DNA from: an uncultured Cryptobacterium sp.
GTDB taxonomy: Bacteria > Actinomycetota > Coriobacteriia > Coriobacteriales > Eggerthellaceae
Length of the DNA stretch: 9,771 nucleotides
Reading direction: 5' to 3'
NCBI GenBank assembly: GCA_900554685.1
Contig: USIG01000059.1
Span: forward strand, 1-9,771
In this document: positions 1 through 6,070 of the stretch, in pieces
Position numbering within the stretch: position 1 is the stretch's first letter
Layout: each line of letters opens with the position of its first letter
Program-made: the position numbers and the translations under genes
Notes under the pieces: generated by a model
What the model saw: the letters and a program-made list of their open reading frames with translations, nothing else
What the model was told of the DNA's origin: nothing
Database searches by the model: none

Positions 1-284
1 TCTACCTGGTTACCATCAAAACGATAGATAATAAGGAAAGTCGATAGAGGAATTTTTCTAATGCCCTCGCCATACATTCTTGATAGCACAGGACGAACGT
101 TAAGACTTCCTATTTCCGGAGAAGAAGAAAGCAACTGCAAAGTATGCTTTATCTGACTCAGTAATCTGTCGGAATAAATCTCTGATAACGAATCTATAAA
201 CTCTTGCGAGATAAACAATTCAAAAAGCTTTTTATTAGTGTCTGAACCATTCCCTAGAGGGTCATGATCGGTATTGCTAGGCAT
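1..284 (-). CDS. ParE/RelE-like toxin of a type II toxin-antitoxin module (3' end outside window)
   Basis: Translating the minus strand from the ATG at 282-284 gives 94 residues with no stop before the window edge. The C-terminal half has the ParE/RelE look: PEIGS at residues 56-60, GIRKI at 74-78 and FLIIYRFDGN at 83-92, which fit the last beta-strands of the fold. Family members are about 95-110 residues, so probably only 10-20 are missing. The start is well supported: a GAAGGA ribosome site (291-296) lies 6 bases upstream, and the ATG overlaps the antitoxin stop in ATGCCTAG (277-284), typical of translational coupling. Members of this superfamily either cleave mRNA on the ribosome (RelE) or poison DNA gyrase (ParE); the sequence does not show which. 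The first 18 residues are polar, rich in Asp, Asn and Ser, and look like an extra N-terminal extension. Family assignment is fairly sure, target is not. Confidence 0.75.
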   Translation of the reverse strand, partial: MPSNTDHDPLGNGSDTNKKLFELFISQEFIDSLSEIYSDRLLSQIKHTLQLLSSSPEIGSLNVRPVLSRMYGEGIRKIPLSTFLIIYRFDGNQV

Positions 285-567
285 AATGTTTCCTTCGCTT
301 ATCAGCCTCTTTAAAAGCTTCTTCTATCGAAGTAACATATCTACCTGCTTCTATATCAGCAATTCCTCTGCCTACTGCATCCACTAAACGAGCCTCATAG
401 GCTGCTTCTTCCCGCTCTTTTTCTATGCGCCTCTCAAAAGCTTCTTCACTACAAAAGATGTAACCAGTACCACCCTGCTCGGTGATACGCACAAGATCAT
501 GCTGTGCTTGTTTTTTTACTTCAGAAGGGTTTTTTTGTAGAGTAGTCATTGAATAAATCGGCTCCAT
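277..567 (-). CDS. Phd/YefM-family antitoxin
   Basis: This 96-residue protein lies immediately upstream of the toxin, the usual antitoxin-first order. Residues 1-45 resemble the Phd/YefM DNA-binding N-terminus: a short strand (EPIYSMTTL), a helix with NPSEVKKQAQ, then a strand pair around LVRITEQGGTGYIFCS followed by EEAFERRI. Residues 45-96 are highly charged and helical, as expected for the unstable toxin-binding tail; the end is strongly basic (EADKRRKHYA). In this family the N-terminal dimer binds the operon promoter and represses it, more tightly when toxin is bound, while the C-terminal tail neutralises the toxin. The ATG start is supported by an AAGGGGA ribosome site at 572-578. The TAG stop lies within the first codons of the toxin gene. 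It could be called simply a prevent-host-death family protein; confidence in the TA role comes from the toxin-like neighbour. Confidence 0.82.
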   Translation of the reverse strand: MEPIYSMTTLQKNPSEVKKQAQHDLVRITEQGGTGYIFCSEEAFERRIEKEREEAAYEARLVDAVGRGIADIEAGRYVTSIEEAFKEADKRRKHYA

Positions 568-602
568 TTTATCCCCTTTATTGTCGGTTATTTTGGAAGA
601 TA

Positions 603-621
603 ATTATAGTATATTTAATAT
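603..621 (-). promoter_or_regulatory. Putative promoter and operator of the toxin-antitoxin operon
   Basis: A perfect TATAAT -10 hexamer on the minus strand (603-608) would start transcription about 28 bases upstream of the antitoxin ATG. No good -35 is seen at 17 bases; the nearest, TTGAAA (623-628), is only 14 bases away. A short palindrome, ATATT-T-AATAT (611-621), overlaps the core promoter and is a candidate antitoxin operator. The region also contains the stop codon of the upstream regulator gene, so read-through from that gene is possible. Confidence 0.4.
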
Positions 622-1718
622 GTTTCAACTAGCAAACGTATATCACGTAGCAACGCAGCTATATTTTCCGAGAATTCAAACGCCGAAATAAGTAGATCAT
701 TTGACTCAATTTCCATTAGAACCGCGCGTTTTGTCTGACTGATAAGAAATTCAAGATTATCGTCAGTACTGCAGATATCAGAAAATAAAAAAGAGTCAGA
801 AAAGCATTTAGAAATAGATTTATTTAAATTGTTTTCTATAACTCCCTTAAGCGCATATAGTTGTTCATAAGCACGCTCAGCTTCAGAAAAACGTAAATAG
901 GCTTTTGCGCTTTCTAGATAAAATGAGATCGAAAAAGATGGAACGCATTCATCTATACCAAATCCGTCAATTAAGCTTTGACCCGCATTAACCCATGAAG
1001 TAAGAAAATCAAAATTATCTGAGCACTTTAAGCTACTAGAAATCAAAGTGATGAGTTGACTAACATTAAAATATAAAGAACTTTGCTTTAATTGAAGCGC
1101 TTCATCTTTCCTGCCCTGACGTTCATATATTGATGCCAAAGGAACATCCACAACATTATCCGGATACCTTCGAAGTCCTTCTAGAATTACTGCAGCCTCT
1201 TCTAAGGTATTCTCGTTCAACTGCAACAATGCGGCACGTTGCAACTGCGCCGTAAAAACCAAAACCATATCAGTACAATATTGTTCGATACGATCTAATG
1301 CCTTAAAGGCGCATTCAATATATTTATCTGACCACTCAGAAGCTAAAGAGGTAGACATAAGACTTACTTGAACTGAAGAAATTAGCCATTCCCAGCAGGA
1401 AGCATACTCGACATTCAGTTTTTCCAACTTAGCAAAAACGCCTGCAGGATCTTCTGAAAGTTTCGAGATCATATCTGCACTTATTTCTTTTATCTGCTGG
1501 CTAGATAATTGCGGATGCCAATCAAACAATTCATCAATTGAGATACGAAAAAATGCAGCAACTTTAGGAATAAGGGTAATGTCAGGAAGATTTATGCCAG
1601 GCTCCCATTTACTTACTGCAGCTTTTGTAACCCCAAGGTATTCAGCCAATTCTTCCTGAGTTATTCCTTCAGATCTTCGACAACTTGCAATAATTTTACC
1701 AATATTAATCTCGCCCAT
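615..1718 (-). CDS. XRE-family HTH transcriptional regulator with helical-repeat C-terminal domain
   Basis: Product of 367 residues from the ATG at 1716-1718. Residues 6-63 form an XRE/Cro helix-turn-helix: IGKIIASCRRSEGITQEELA, then YLGVTKAAVSKWEPG, then PDITLIPKVAAFFRISIDEL. The rest, about 70-367, is predicted all-helical with TPR-like pieces (AVILEGLRRYPDN, ASIYERQGRKDEAL, AKAYLRFSEAERAYEQL). This matches a regulator family common in Clostridia and Coriobacteriia in which an N-terminal HTH precedes a superhelical sensor domain; I know of no defined ligand. A longer reading from TTG at 1731-1733 is possible but would place the start on top of the GGGAGGT ribosome site (1723-1729), which sits 4 bases before the ATG, so the ATG is preferred. 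The gene is very AT-rich compared with the MATE gene beside it (for example 781-840 has 11 G/C of 60). It may act on itself or on a distant target; no obvious partner transporter adjoins it in the same orientation. Confidence 0.85.
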   Translation of the reverse strand: MGEINIGKIIASCRRSEGITQEELAEYLGVTKAAVSKWEPGINLPDITLIPKVAAFFRISIDELFDWHPQLSSQQIKEISADMISKLSEDPAGVFAKLEKLNVEYASCWEWLISSVQVSLMSTSLASEWSDKYIECAFKALDRIEQYCTDMVLVFTAQLQRAALLQLNENTLEEAAVILEGLRRYPDNVVDVPLASIYERQGRKDEALQLKQSSLYFNVSQLITLISSSLKCSDNFDFLTSWVNAGQSLIDGFGIDECVPSFSISFYLESAKAYLRFSEAERAYEQLYALKGVIENNLNKSISKCFSDSFLFSDICSTDDNLEFLISQTKRAVLMEIESNDLLISAFEFSENIAALLRDIRLLVETY

Positions 1719-1752
1719 TAAGACCTCCCGCAACTAAGCCTTTCTTACTTAT

Positions 1753-1781
1753 ATTCTTGCGAGAGATACAAATTATTTCAA
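1753..1781 (-). promoter_or_regulatory. Possible promoter of the XRE regulator
   Basis: On the minus strand TTGAAA (1776-1781) is followed after 17 bases by AAGAAT (1753-1758), a 4-of-6 match to TATAAT. It lies about 35 bases upstream of the ATG at 1718 with the strong GGGAGGT site in between. The surrounding DNA is AT-rich, so such matches arise easily; this is a weak prediction. Confidence 0.25.
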
Positions 1782-1830
1782 ACGAGTTCTAATCTACTTT
1801 AGTTTGGCAAAATCAACTCACAAAGAAACT

Positions 1831-2052
1831 CTACTCATATTTCATAATAAGGATTGGATAAGGGTTGCCCTGATCATCAAATTCGAAGCGATCTACAATA
1901 TCGAAGGCTAAGTGCTCGTAAAATTCTACCGCCTTAAGTTCTGCTCATTTACTGCAAGTTTATTTACGCCGTGTTTCTTTAAACCCTAAACTCAACAGTT
2001 GTTTTCCAATACCCGCGCCGTGCTGACTTATCTCAAAATGTTACACGCTAAA
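1831..2052 (-). pseudogene. GNAT-family N-acetyltransferase remnant, frameshifted and 5'-truncated
   Basis: Minus-strand translation in pieces recovers the C-terminal half of a GNAT acetyltransferase. Near 2030-1950 one frame reads FEISQHGAGIGKQLLSLGFK, containing the acetyl-CoA-binding Q-x-x-G-x-G motif (QHGAGIGK). A +1 shift near 1955 gives NKLAVNEQNL, and a second shift near 1933 gives KAVEFYEHLAFDIVDR, then EFDDQGNPYPILIMKYE and a TAG at 1831-1833. Joined, these match the family pattern of VNEQN...A..FYE..GF...QGNPYPIL.M. There is a stop just upstream of the glycine motif (TAA at 2041-2043), and the N-terminal half is missing because the MATE stop codon lies directly beside it. At least two frameshifts plus truncation make a functional product very unlikely. 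Substrate cannot be told. This fills most of the otherwise gene-free stretch 1719-2052. Confidence 0.8.
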
Positions 2053-3414
2053 CTACAGCACAGCGTTTTTCATCCACGTATCGCGCCTCGCACGAAGGCC
2101 ATTTGCCACTCCGCGACCACCCATAAGAAACACACCCATTACCAGCCATAAAACAACAATGCGAGCCAAATCATTTGGCAGATAAGGATTGATGCAGAAA
2201 ACCAGAATACCCAGTGCGCCTATATGGACAATTGCCGATACGGTACAGCTAAGCGCTAAATAGCGAAAATCACCCGCACCAATCAATATGCCATCTAAGG
2301 CCCACATCCATCCTTGAAGCGGCATCATAATACCTACCGCTACCATTCCTCCTGCTACTAGAAGCTGGATGGAAGGATTGGGAGAAAATAGCTGACCAGC
2401 TCCTAAGCCAATAAGGGCAAAAAGCAGTCCAACTACACAACCGACAACAAAACCAGCACGTGCAGTATCCTTAGTCAGCACCCGTGCACGCCCATAGGCA
2501 CGTGCTCCCAGCTCTGCTCCAACTAATGTCTGACCAGCAATCGCAATGGAGTCAAGTGCGTTGACGGTAAAATTCCAAGCCGCATTAACAACCTGATAAC
2601 TCGCAAGTACTTCTGTTCCCATCGAAGCAGCCGCTACCACACTTGCCACTAAAGCCATACGAAGAGCGAGCGTTCGCAAGAAAAGAGGAAAACCTTCGCC
2701 TCCCGCAGAAACAATCCCTGTAAGTGACGGCTTGAGCGAAACTTTTGCCTCAACACACCAATGAAGGGCCGGAATCAAAAGAAACAAACCCATGAACCAC
2801 TGAGCAATTGCAGTTGCAATACCCGAACCAGCAATTCCCCATCCCCATACGATAACAAACAAAACATCAAGTAGCGTGTTGAGCAACGCGCCGCTTACCG
2901 CAGCCACAAGCGTGATACGAATCTTTTGTAATCCTCGAAAAATACCATTTGCCGCATATACTAACAACATGCCAGGAACACCAATAAGAACCATCTGGGT
3001 ATACACCGCAGCTTGTTTGAGCGTTTCATCTCTGCCGCCCAAAAGAAAACACAAAGGATCTGCTAGCGCAAACAAAACAAAAGCCAAAACAAGACCAATA
3101 CATAACGAAAGCCATAAGCCGTTCATGCCAGCCTGCAAACCCTCGCGCCTCTTTCCCGCTCCAAATAAACGAGCAACTTGCGAGGTGGTTGAATAGGCCA
3201 AAAACACACAAAGACCTACCGCAGTAAGCACCACAGTAGACCCAAGAGACAATCCTGCAAGCGTTGAATCGCTCACATGTCCCACGATTGCAGTATCAAT
3301 TAAAACAAAGGCTGGCTCAGCAATAAGCTGTCCAAAAGTTGGAATTGCCAAAAGGGCAAGCTTCTTATGGATCGATAAGGTATCGTTTTGCACTGAAGAA
3401 CATTTTTTATTCAT
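2053..3414 (-). CDS. MATE-family multidrug/Na+(H+)-coupled efflux transporter, DinF-like
   Basis: Product of 453 residues, the usual MATE length, with about twelve hydrophobic helices spread over two similar halves. Residues 17-65 carry the DinF-branch signature: LALLAIPTFGQLIAEPAFVLIDTAIVGH, in which Asp40 of the IDTAIVGH motif probably corresponds to the conserved cation-coupling Asp of DinF-type pumps, followed by LAGLSLGSTVV. The second half repeats the fold (QVVNAAWNFTVNALDSIAIAG, then GAELGARAYGRA). The N-terminal 16 residues are polar and cytoplasmic. MATE proteins sit in the inner membrane and export cationic drugs, toxins or metabolites in exchange for Na+ or H+; the substrate here is unknown. 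The ATG at 3412-3414 has no recognisable ribosome site and no upstream in-frame start before a TGA, so the mRNA may be leaderless. Upstream lies the divergent repeat-protein gene; downstream is a dead GNAT fragment. Confidence 0.93.
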   Translation of the reverse strand: MNKKCSSVQNDTLSIHKKLALLAIPTFGQLIAEPAFVLIDTAIVGHVSDSTLAGLSLGSTVVLTAVGLCVFLAYSTTSQVARLFGAGKRREGLQAGMNGLWLSLCIGLVLAFVLFALADPLCFLLGGRDETLKQAAVYTQMVLIGVPGMLLVYAANGIFRGLQKIRITLVAAVSGALLNTLLDVLFVIVWGWGIAGSGIATAIAQWFMGLFLLIPALHWCVEAKVSLKPSLTGIVSAGGEGFPLFLRTLALRMALVASVVAAASMGTEVLASYQVVNAAWNFTVNALDSIAIAGQTLVGAELGARAYGRARVLTKDTARAGFVVGCVVGLLFALIGLGAGQLFSPNPSIQLLVAGGMVAVGIMMPLQGWMWALDGILIGAGDFRYLALSCTVSAIVHIGALGILVFCINPYLPNDLARIVVLWLVMGVFLMGGRGVANGLRARRDTWMKNAVL

Positions 3415-3421
3415 ATAAGTT

Positions 3422-3427
3422 ATTCTA
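3422..3427 (-). promoter_or_regulatory. Possible -10 element of the MATE gene, implying a leaderless transcript
   Basis: TAGAAT on the minus strand (plus-strand ATTCTA, 3422-3427) matches TATAAT at five of six positions. A start 6-8 bases downstream would fall on or next to the ATG at 3414, in agreement with the absence of a Shine-Dalgarno sequence. No convincing -35 is present at 16-18 bases, so this is tentative. Confidence 0.3.
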
Positions 3428-3456
3428 TCAACAAATACTCAACACTTATCTGTTGA
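3428..3456. repeat. Three TCAACA half-sites: one direct repeat plus one inverted repeat (candidate operator)
   Basis: TCAACA occurs at 3428-3433 and 3439-3444, and its inverse TGTTGA at 3451-3456. The last two form a perfect inverted repeat with a 6-base spacer; the first two are offset by exactly 11 bp, about one helical turn. The cluster lies between the divergent MATE and repeat-protein genes and abuts the possible MATE -10. This arrangement is what a dimeric repressor with an extra half-site would need, but the binding protein is unknown. Confidence 0.4.
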
Positions 3457-3480
3457 AAAACTCACACCACTTTCCCTCGA

Positions 3481-3486
3481 TATAAT
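3481..3486 (+). promoter_or_regulatory. Putative -10 element for the repeat-protein gene
   Basis: A perfect TATAAT lies 45 bases upstream of the ATG at 3532. The best -35-like hexamer, TTGAAA at 3453-3458, is 22 bases away, too far for a standard promoter and partly inside the inverted TCAACA half-site. If the -10 is real, an activator or a weak -35 would be needed. Confidence 0.35.
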
Positions 3487-3531
3487 TAAAGAAACTATAC
3501 AAAATCACCTGGTCACACACGAGGGGCAATC

Positions 3532-4566
3532 ATGGATACTTCCAATTCTGAATCTGCACCAAATTTAAAAGAAACTAAGATGATAAACTCCAGCACACAG
3601 ACTAAGAGCACCTCCTCAGAATTGCCTGCCAATAAGCAGGCTGATACTATCAATATCACCAACGAAATGATTGAAGAGGTAAGCGCCCGCTATTATGAAG
3701 CTGCTTCAACTGCATCGAATACGCAGACTTCACCAGAAGACAAAACCGCTTCTTCTCGAAATAACTCTCATAAAAAAGTAACTGCTACAGCCAAATCTAC
3801 CAATGACCCTGTTACTGTTATTCCTGAAGTAATTCCTGCTGAAGGCGACTATATTCCCACTTCGCAATCGCAAAGAATTAAAGGTGCTGCACAGATGGCC
3901 GCAGGCAGTGCGCTTGCAGTTGCGGGCGTGCCCTTGCTCATTTTGCCGGGCCCCGGTGCGGTATTTATCGTAGGAGGGGTTGCTCTTGCAAGTAAAGGCC
4001 AGCGTAACTTCTCAGGAAGAGCAGCATCGTCTTTGGAATCAAAACTAGACACTGCAGCAGCAAAGATGGCAGAAATAGCAAAACAGCAGGCAAAGCAAGC
4101 CGCGCAAAATGCCGCAAAAGAAGCACCTCATCTCGCCAAAAATATCGCTCAGCAAGTTCCTGTTGTGACTAAAAAAGTTGTCAAAACAGCGCCTGTTGTT
4201 GCTCAAAAAGTTGCTGATTCAGCACCAGTAATTGCCGAAAAGGCAAGCAAGCATGCACCTGTAGTTGCGGACAAAATCGCCAAAGGGGCAACAGCACTAA
4301 CAAACACGACTCTTAAAGCGGCCCCTCTTATTGCGGACAAGATTGCAAAGTCAGCTCCTAAAGCTGCTGAAAAAGTTACCCAAACTGCCCCCGAGGTTGC
4401 AGGCAAAGTAATTGCGGGCGCCCCGGTTGTAGCAGAATCGCTTGCAAAAGGGTTTTCGAAAGGTATCTCTTTTGGAGCAAGCCTCTTAAAGCAAGCAACA
4501 GCAAAAGCATCTTCGAGCACCAGCACCAATCCGAAAGAGGAAATTACTCATAAAAGAACTTCATAA
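3532..4566 (+). CDS. PGPG-hairpin membrane protein with ten tandem 11-residue Ala/Pro/Lys repeats, function unknown
   Basis: Product of 344 residues; ATG supported by GAGGGG (3521-3526). I do not recognise the whole protein. Residues 1-110 are Ser/Thr/Asn-rich and probably disordered. Residues 116-154 hold two hydrophobic segments (AAGSALAVAGVPLLIL and AVFIVGGVALA) joined by PGPG (139-142), resembling the short PGPGW-type transmembrane hairpin of actinobacterial proteins, but with Ala in place of Trp. Residues 170-197 form a Lys/Gln/Ala helix. Residues 198-307 are ten consecutive units of exactly 11 residues, consensus A-P-V-V-A-x-K-I-A-K-x, with no gaps. An 11-residue period suggests amphipathic helices punctuated by proline, as in apolipoproteins, synuclein and LEA proteins, which bind lipid surfaces or protect cells during drying. 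The tail (308-344) is hydrophobic at first, then Ser/Thr/Lys-rich. No signal peptide or enzyme motif is seen. A membrane-anchored lipid- or envelope-associated role is inference only. Confidence 0.85.
   Translation: MDTSNSESAPNLKETKMINSSTQTKSTSSELPANKQADTINITNEMIEEVSARYYEAASTASNTQTSPEDKTASSRNNSHKKVTATAKSTNDPVTVIPEVIPAEGDYIPTSQSQRIKGAAQMAAGSALAVAGVPLLILPGPGAVFIVGGVALASKGQRNFSGRAASSLESKLDTAAAKMAEIAKQQAKQAAQNAAKEAPHLAKNIAQQVPVVTKKVVKTAPVVAQKVADSAPVIAEKASKHAPVVADKIAKGATALTNTTLKAAPLIADKIAKSAPKAAEKVTQTAPEVAGKVIAGAPVVAESLAKGFSKGISFGASLLKQATAKASSSTSTNPKEEITHKRTS
4123..4452 (+). repeat. Ten in-frame 33-bp units encoding 11-residue repeats
   Basis: Units begin at residues 198, 209, 220, 231, 242, 253, 264, 275, 286 and 297 of the protein. 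Typical units are APVVAQKVADS, APVVADKIAKG and APLIADKIAKS. The sixth (ATALTNTTLKA) has lost the proline and the central lysine and is the most degenerate; unit 2 starts with Val. At DNA level the copies have drifted well apart, so they are old or selected at protein level rather than a recent slippage array. Two looser units with Ala at positions 1 and 5 may extend upstream to residue 176. Confidence 0.85.
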
Positions 4567-4578
4567 GTTATCGTGCAA

Positions 4579-4595
4579 CAAGCACCCTTTGCTTG
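4579..4595. terminator. Short hairpin between convergent genes, possible weak terminator
   Basis: CAAGCA (4579-4584) and TGCTTG (4590-4595) form a perfect 6-bp stem with loop CCCTT, 13 bases after the repeat-protein stop codon. No T-run follows on either strand, so it is a poor intrinsic terminator. A second inverted pair, CAAGAT (4641-4646) and ATCTTG (4661-4666) with a 14-base loop, lies closer to the end of the MFS gene. Together these are the only structures seen in the 132-bp gap between the two convergent genes. Confidence 0.3.
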
Positions 4596-4698
4596 AACGG
4601 ATATCTGATTTACCTCAAATGCGAACTTAATACAACCCACCAAGATCCCCTCTCTAGAATATCTTGACGGCAACAAGATTGCTTTTATCGAAAGGCAA

Positions 4699-5874
4699 CT
4701 ACTGCTGTTTAAAAAGGCCAACCTTAGTACACTTCATGCGAAGCAAAACAAAGATAAAACCTAAAATCAGGCAAGGCAAAGTTCCCCAAACAGAAAAAGA
4801 AATACCCATCCCTGAAATGCACAAGCCACAAATACTTGTTCCAATCGTTGTTCCTAAGTTGGTCGTAGTCAAGAAAAGACCGTTGATAAAATCAGGAGCA
4901 TCGGAAGCAGAACGCGACACCATGAACTGATCAGTTGTGTTAGCAATTCCTACCACAACACCAAGGGCAACCACAATTCCTGCCACCGCAATACTTATTG
5001 ACTCTGTTGCAAACAGCAATGCATAAAGAACTAAAAGTAAAAGCGGCCCCGCAATCATTGTTGCATAGGGCGCACTTCCTAGTGTCTTGCCCGAAATCAC
5101 GTTGCCAACAACATTAGACAGGCCATATACAAGCAGCAGTCCACTTACCAATACCGCGCTCATACCACAAGCACTTCCAAGATACTCAGCCAAGAAGCTA
5201 TAGAACCCAAACATTGCCGCATTGATGGATCCTGCCGCTAAAAGCGAAACAATTACAACCGGACGCTTAAGAACTGCAATTTGCTTGCCATAGGAAAGAG
5301 GATTTTCAACAGGCATTGAAGGAACGCAAAGAAGCGTAAGAACAAGTGCAGCAAGAGTAACCACAGCAAAAAACGCCATAGCTACAGGAAACGCTATCGA
5401 GTTTGCCAGCATGCCAGCAATTGGCGCGCCTACAACCATACCTGCCGATACCCCGATAAAAACCTGTGCGGAAGCTTTGGCGCATTCTTCAGGTGTATTA
5501 CCTGAATGCTGAGCAATCGCCATAGCCATGGAAACATACAAAGGATGGAATGCTGCAGGAACAACACGCGCAACAAGAAGCACTTCAAACGTTGGAGCAA
5601 ACACCGCAACGATATTACAGATCGAAAAAACACTAAGCGATAAAAGCATTACCTTTTTGCGATTAACTCGAGAAAACAAAAGAGGCATGGTGGGCCCTGC
5701 AATAGCTACAATCAGAGCGAATCCGCTTACCAAAAGCCCCGCATCAGGAACCGTGACGCTAAATTGTTGCGAAACATAAGGAATGACACCTACAATACCC
5801 ATTTCAGTATTAAGAATGCCAAACACTCCAATAGTTAAAATAAGAACCAGTGTTTTATTACTTATTGTTTTCAC
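4699..5874 (-). CDS. MFS efflux permease, DHA1/AraJ-like
   Basis: Product of 391 residues with about twelve transmembrane helices, the size of a DHA1 drug:H+ antiporter. It opens with TLVLILTIGVFGILNTEMGIVGVIPYV, the TM1 pattern of AraJ/YdhP-type permeases. The loop between TM2 and TM3 has a motif-A-like LFSRVNRKKVMLL (66-78), TM4 carries Arg103 in the motif-B position (VARVVPAAFHPLY), and TM5 has an antiporter motif-C-like GMVVGAPIAG (145-154). Such proteins sit in the cytoplasmic membrane and export drugs, sugars or metabolites using the proton gradient; the substrate cannot be told. The start is GTG (5872-5874), preceded by AAGGA about 5 bases upstream; the ATG at 5876-5878 is in another frame. 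The gene is divergent from a LysR regulator 244 bp away, strongly suggesting that the regulator controls it. Confidence 0.9.
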   Translation of the reverse strand: MKTISNKTLVLILTIGVFGILNTEMGIVGVIPYVSQQFSVTVPDAGLLVSGFALIVAIAGPTMPLLFSRVNRKKVMLLSLSVFSICNIVAVFAPTFEVLLVARVVPAAFHPLYVSMAMAIAQHSGNTPEECAKASAQVFIGVSAGMVVGAPIAGMLANSIAFPVAMAFFAVVTLAALVLTLLCVPSMPVENPLSYGKQIAVLKRPVVIVSLLAAGSINAAMFGFYSFLAEYLGSACGMSAVLVSGLLLVYGLSNVVGNVISGKTLGSAPYATMIAGPLLLLVLYALLFATESISIAVAGIVVALGVVVGIANTTDQFMVSRSASDAPDFINGLFLTTTNLGTTIGTSICGLCISGMGISFSVWGTLPCLILGFIFVLLRMKCTKVGLFKQQ

Positions 5875-5951
5875 GCATTTCCTTACTTATCTTTAAAAAA
5901 CCAGGCCTTCTTATGTTGGCTTAAGCCTTGATCTGGCCTCGCCCTCAAGTA

Positions 5952-5980
5952 AGTATAAAAAGAGCAAAAGAATATGTATA
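5952..5980 (-). promoter_or_regulatory. Putative promoter of the MFS gene
   Basis: On the minus strand TATACA (5975-5980, 4 of 6 to TTGACA) and TATACT (5952-5957, 5 of 6 to TATAAT) are 17 bases apart. The -35 overlaps the probable -10 of the divergent LysR gene (TATAAT, 5977-5982), so the two promoters would compete face to face. The implied leader is about 70 bases. Confidence 0.4.
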
Positions 5981-6016
5981 ATGCTTATAGTTTATTATTA
6001 TTTATGAGATATAGTT
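5977..6016 (+). promoter_or_regulatory. Putative LysR promoter and regulator-binding region
   Basis: TATAAT at 5977-5982 is a perfect -10 for the plus-strand LysR gene, without a good -35. Just downstream the very AT-rich stretch contains TATAGTT twice (5986-5992 and 6010-6016), offset by 24 bp. LysR proteins usually bind AT-rich, interrupted dyads between divergent genes and repress their own gene, so this is the likely binding area; I cannot define an exact T-N11-A site. Confidence 0.35.
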
Positions 6017-6035
6017 ATACCGAAAAGACACCTGC

Positions 6036-6070
6036 AGCTCTTATATCCTTAGAGAGCTATGCGTTTTTTT
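6036..6070 (+). terminator. Terminator-like hairpin in the LysR leader (possible attenuator)
   Basis: AGCTCT (6036-6041) pairs perfectly with AGAGCT (6053-6058) across an 11-base loop; five bases later comes a run of seven T (6064-6070). A second imperfect palindrome follows (6071-6099: AGAG, then CCTTTTTAAAAACAGG, then CTCT). TTAGAGAG occurs twice, 20 bp apart (6049 and 6069), so strands could swap partners. The stem is short and only half G/C, hence low confidence. Confidence 0.3.

Noticed and set aside
1719..1733. Extended N-terminus of the XRE regulator from a TTG codon
   Set aside because: The extra codons lie on the GGGAGGT ribosome site that serves the ATG at 1718.
4123..4452. 33-bp repeats as a CRISPR-like or iteron array
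   Set aside because: The units are directly adjacent, in frame and diverged, without spacers; they encode protein repeats.
4203..4529. A 108-codon open frame on the minus strand opposite the 11-residue repeats
   Set aside because: Its Ala-rich repetitive product mirrors the 33-bp repeats of the plus-strand gene, and it has no ribosome site; it is a shadow of the repeat array.
4664..4930. An 88-codon plus-strand frame overlapping the end of the MFS gene
   Set aside because: Basic, low-complexity product antisense to the last transmembrane helices of a clear transporter.
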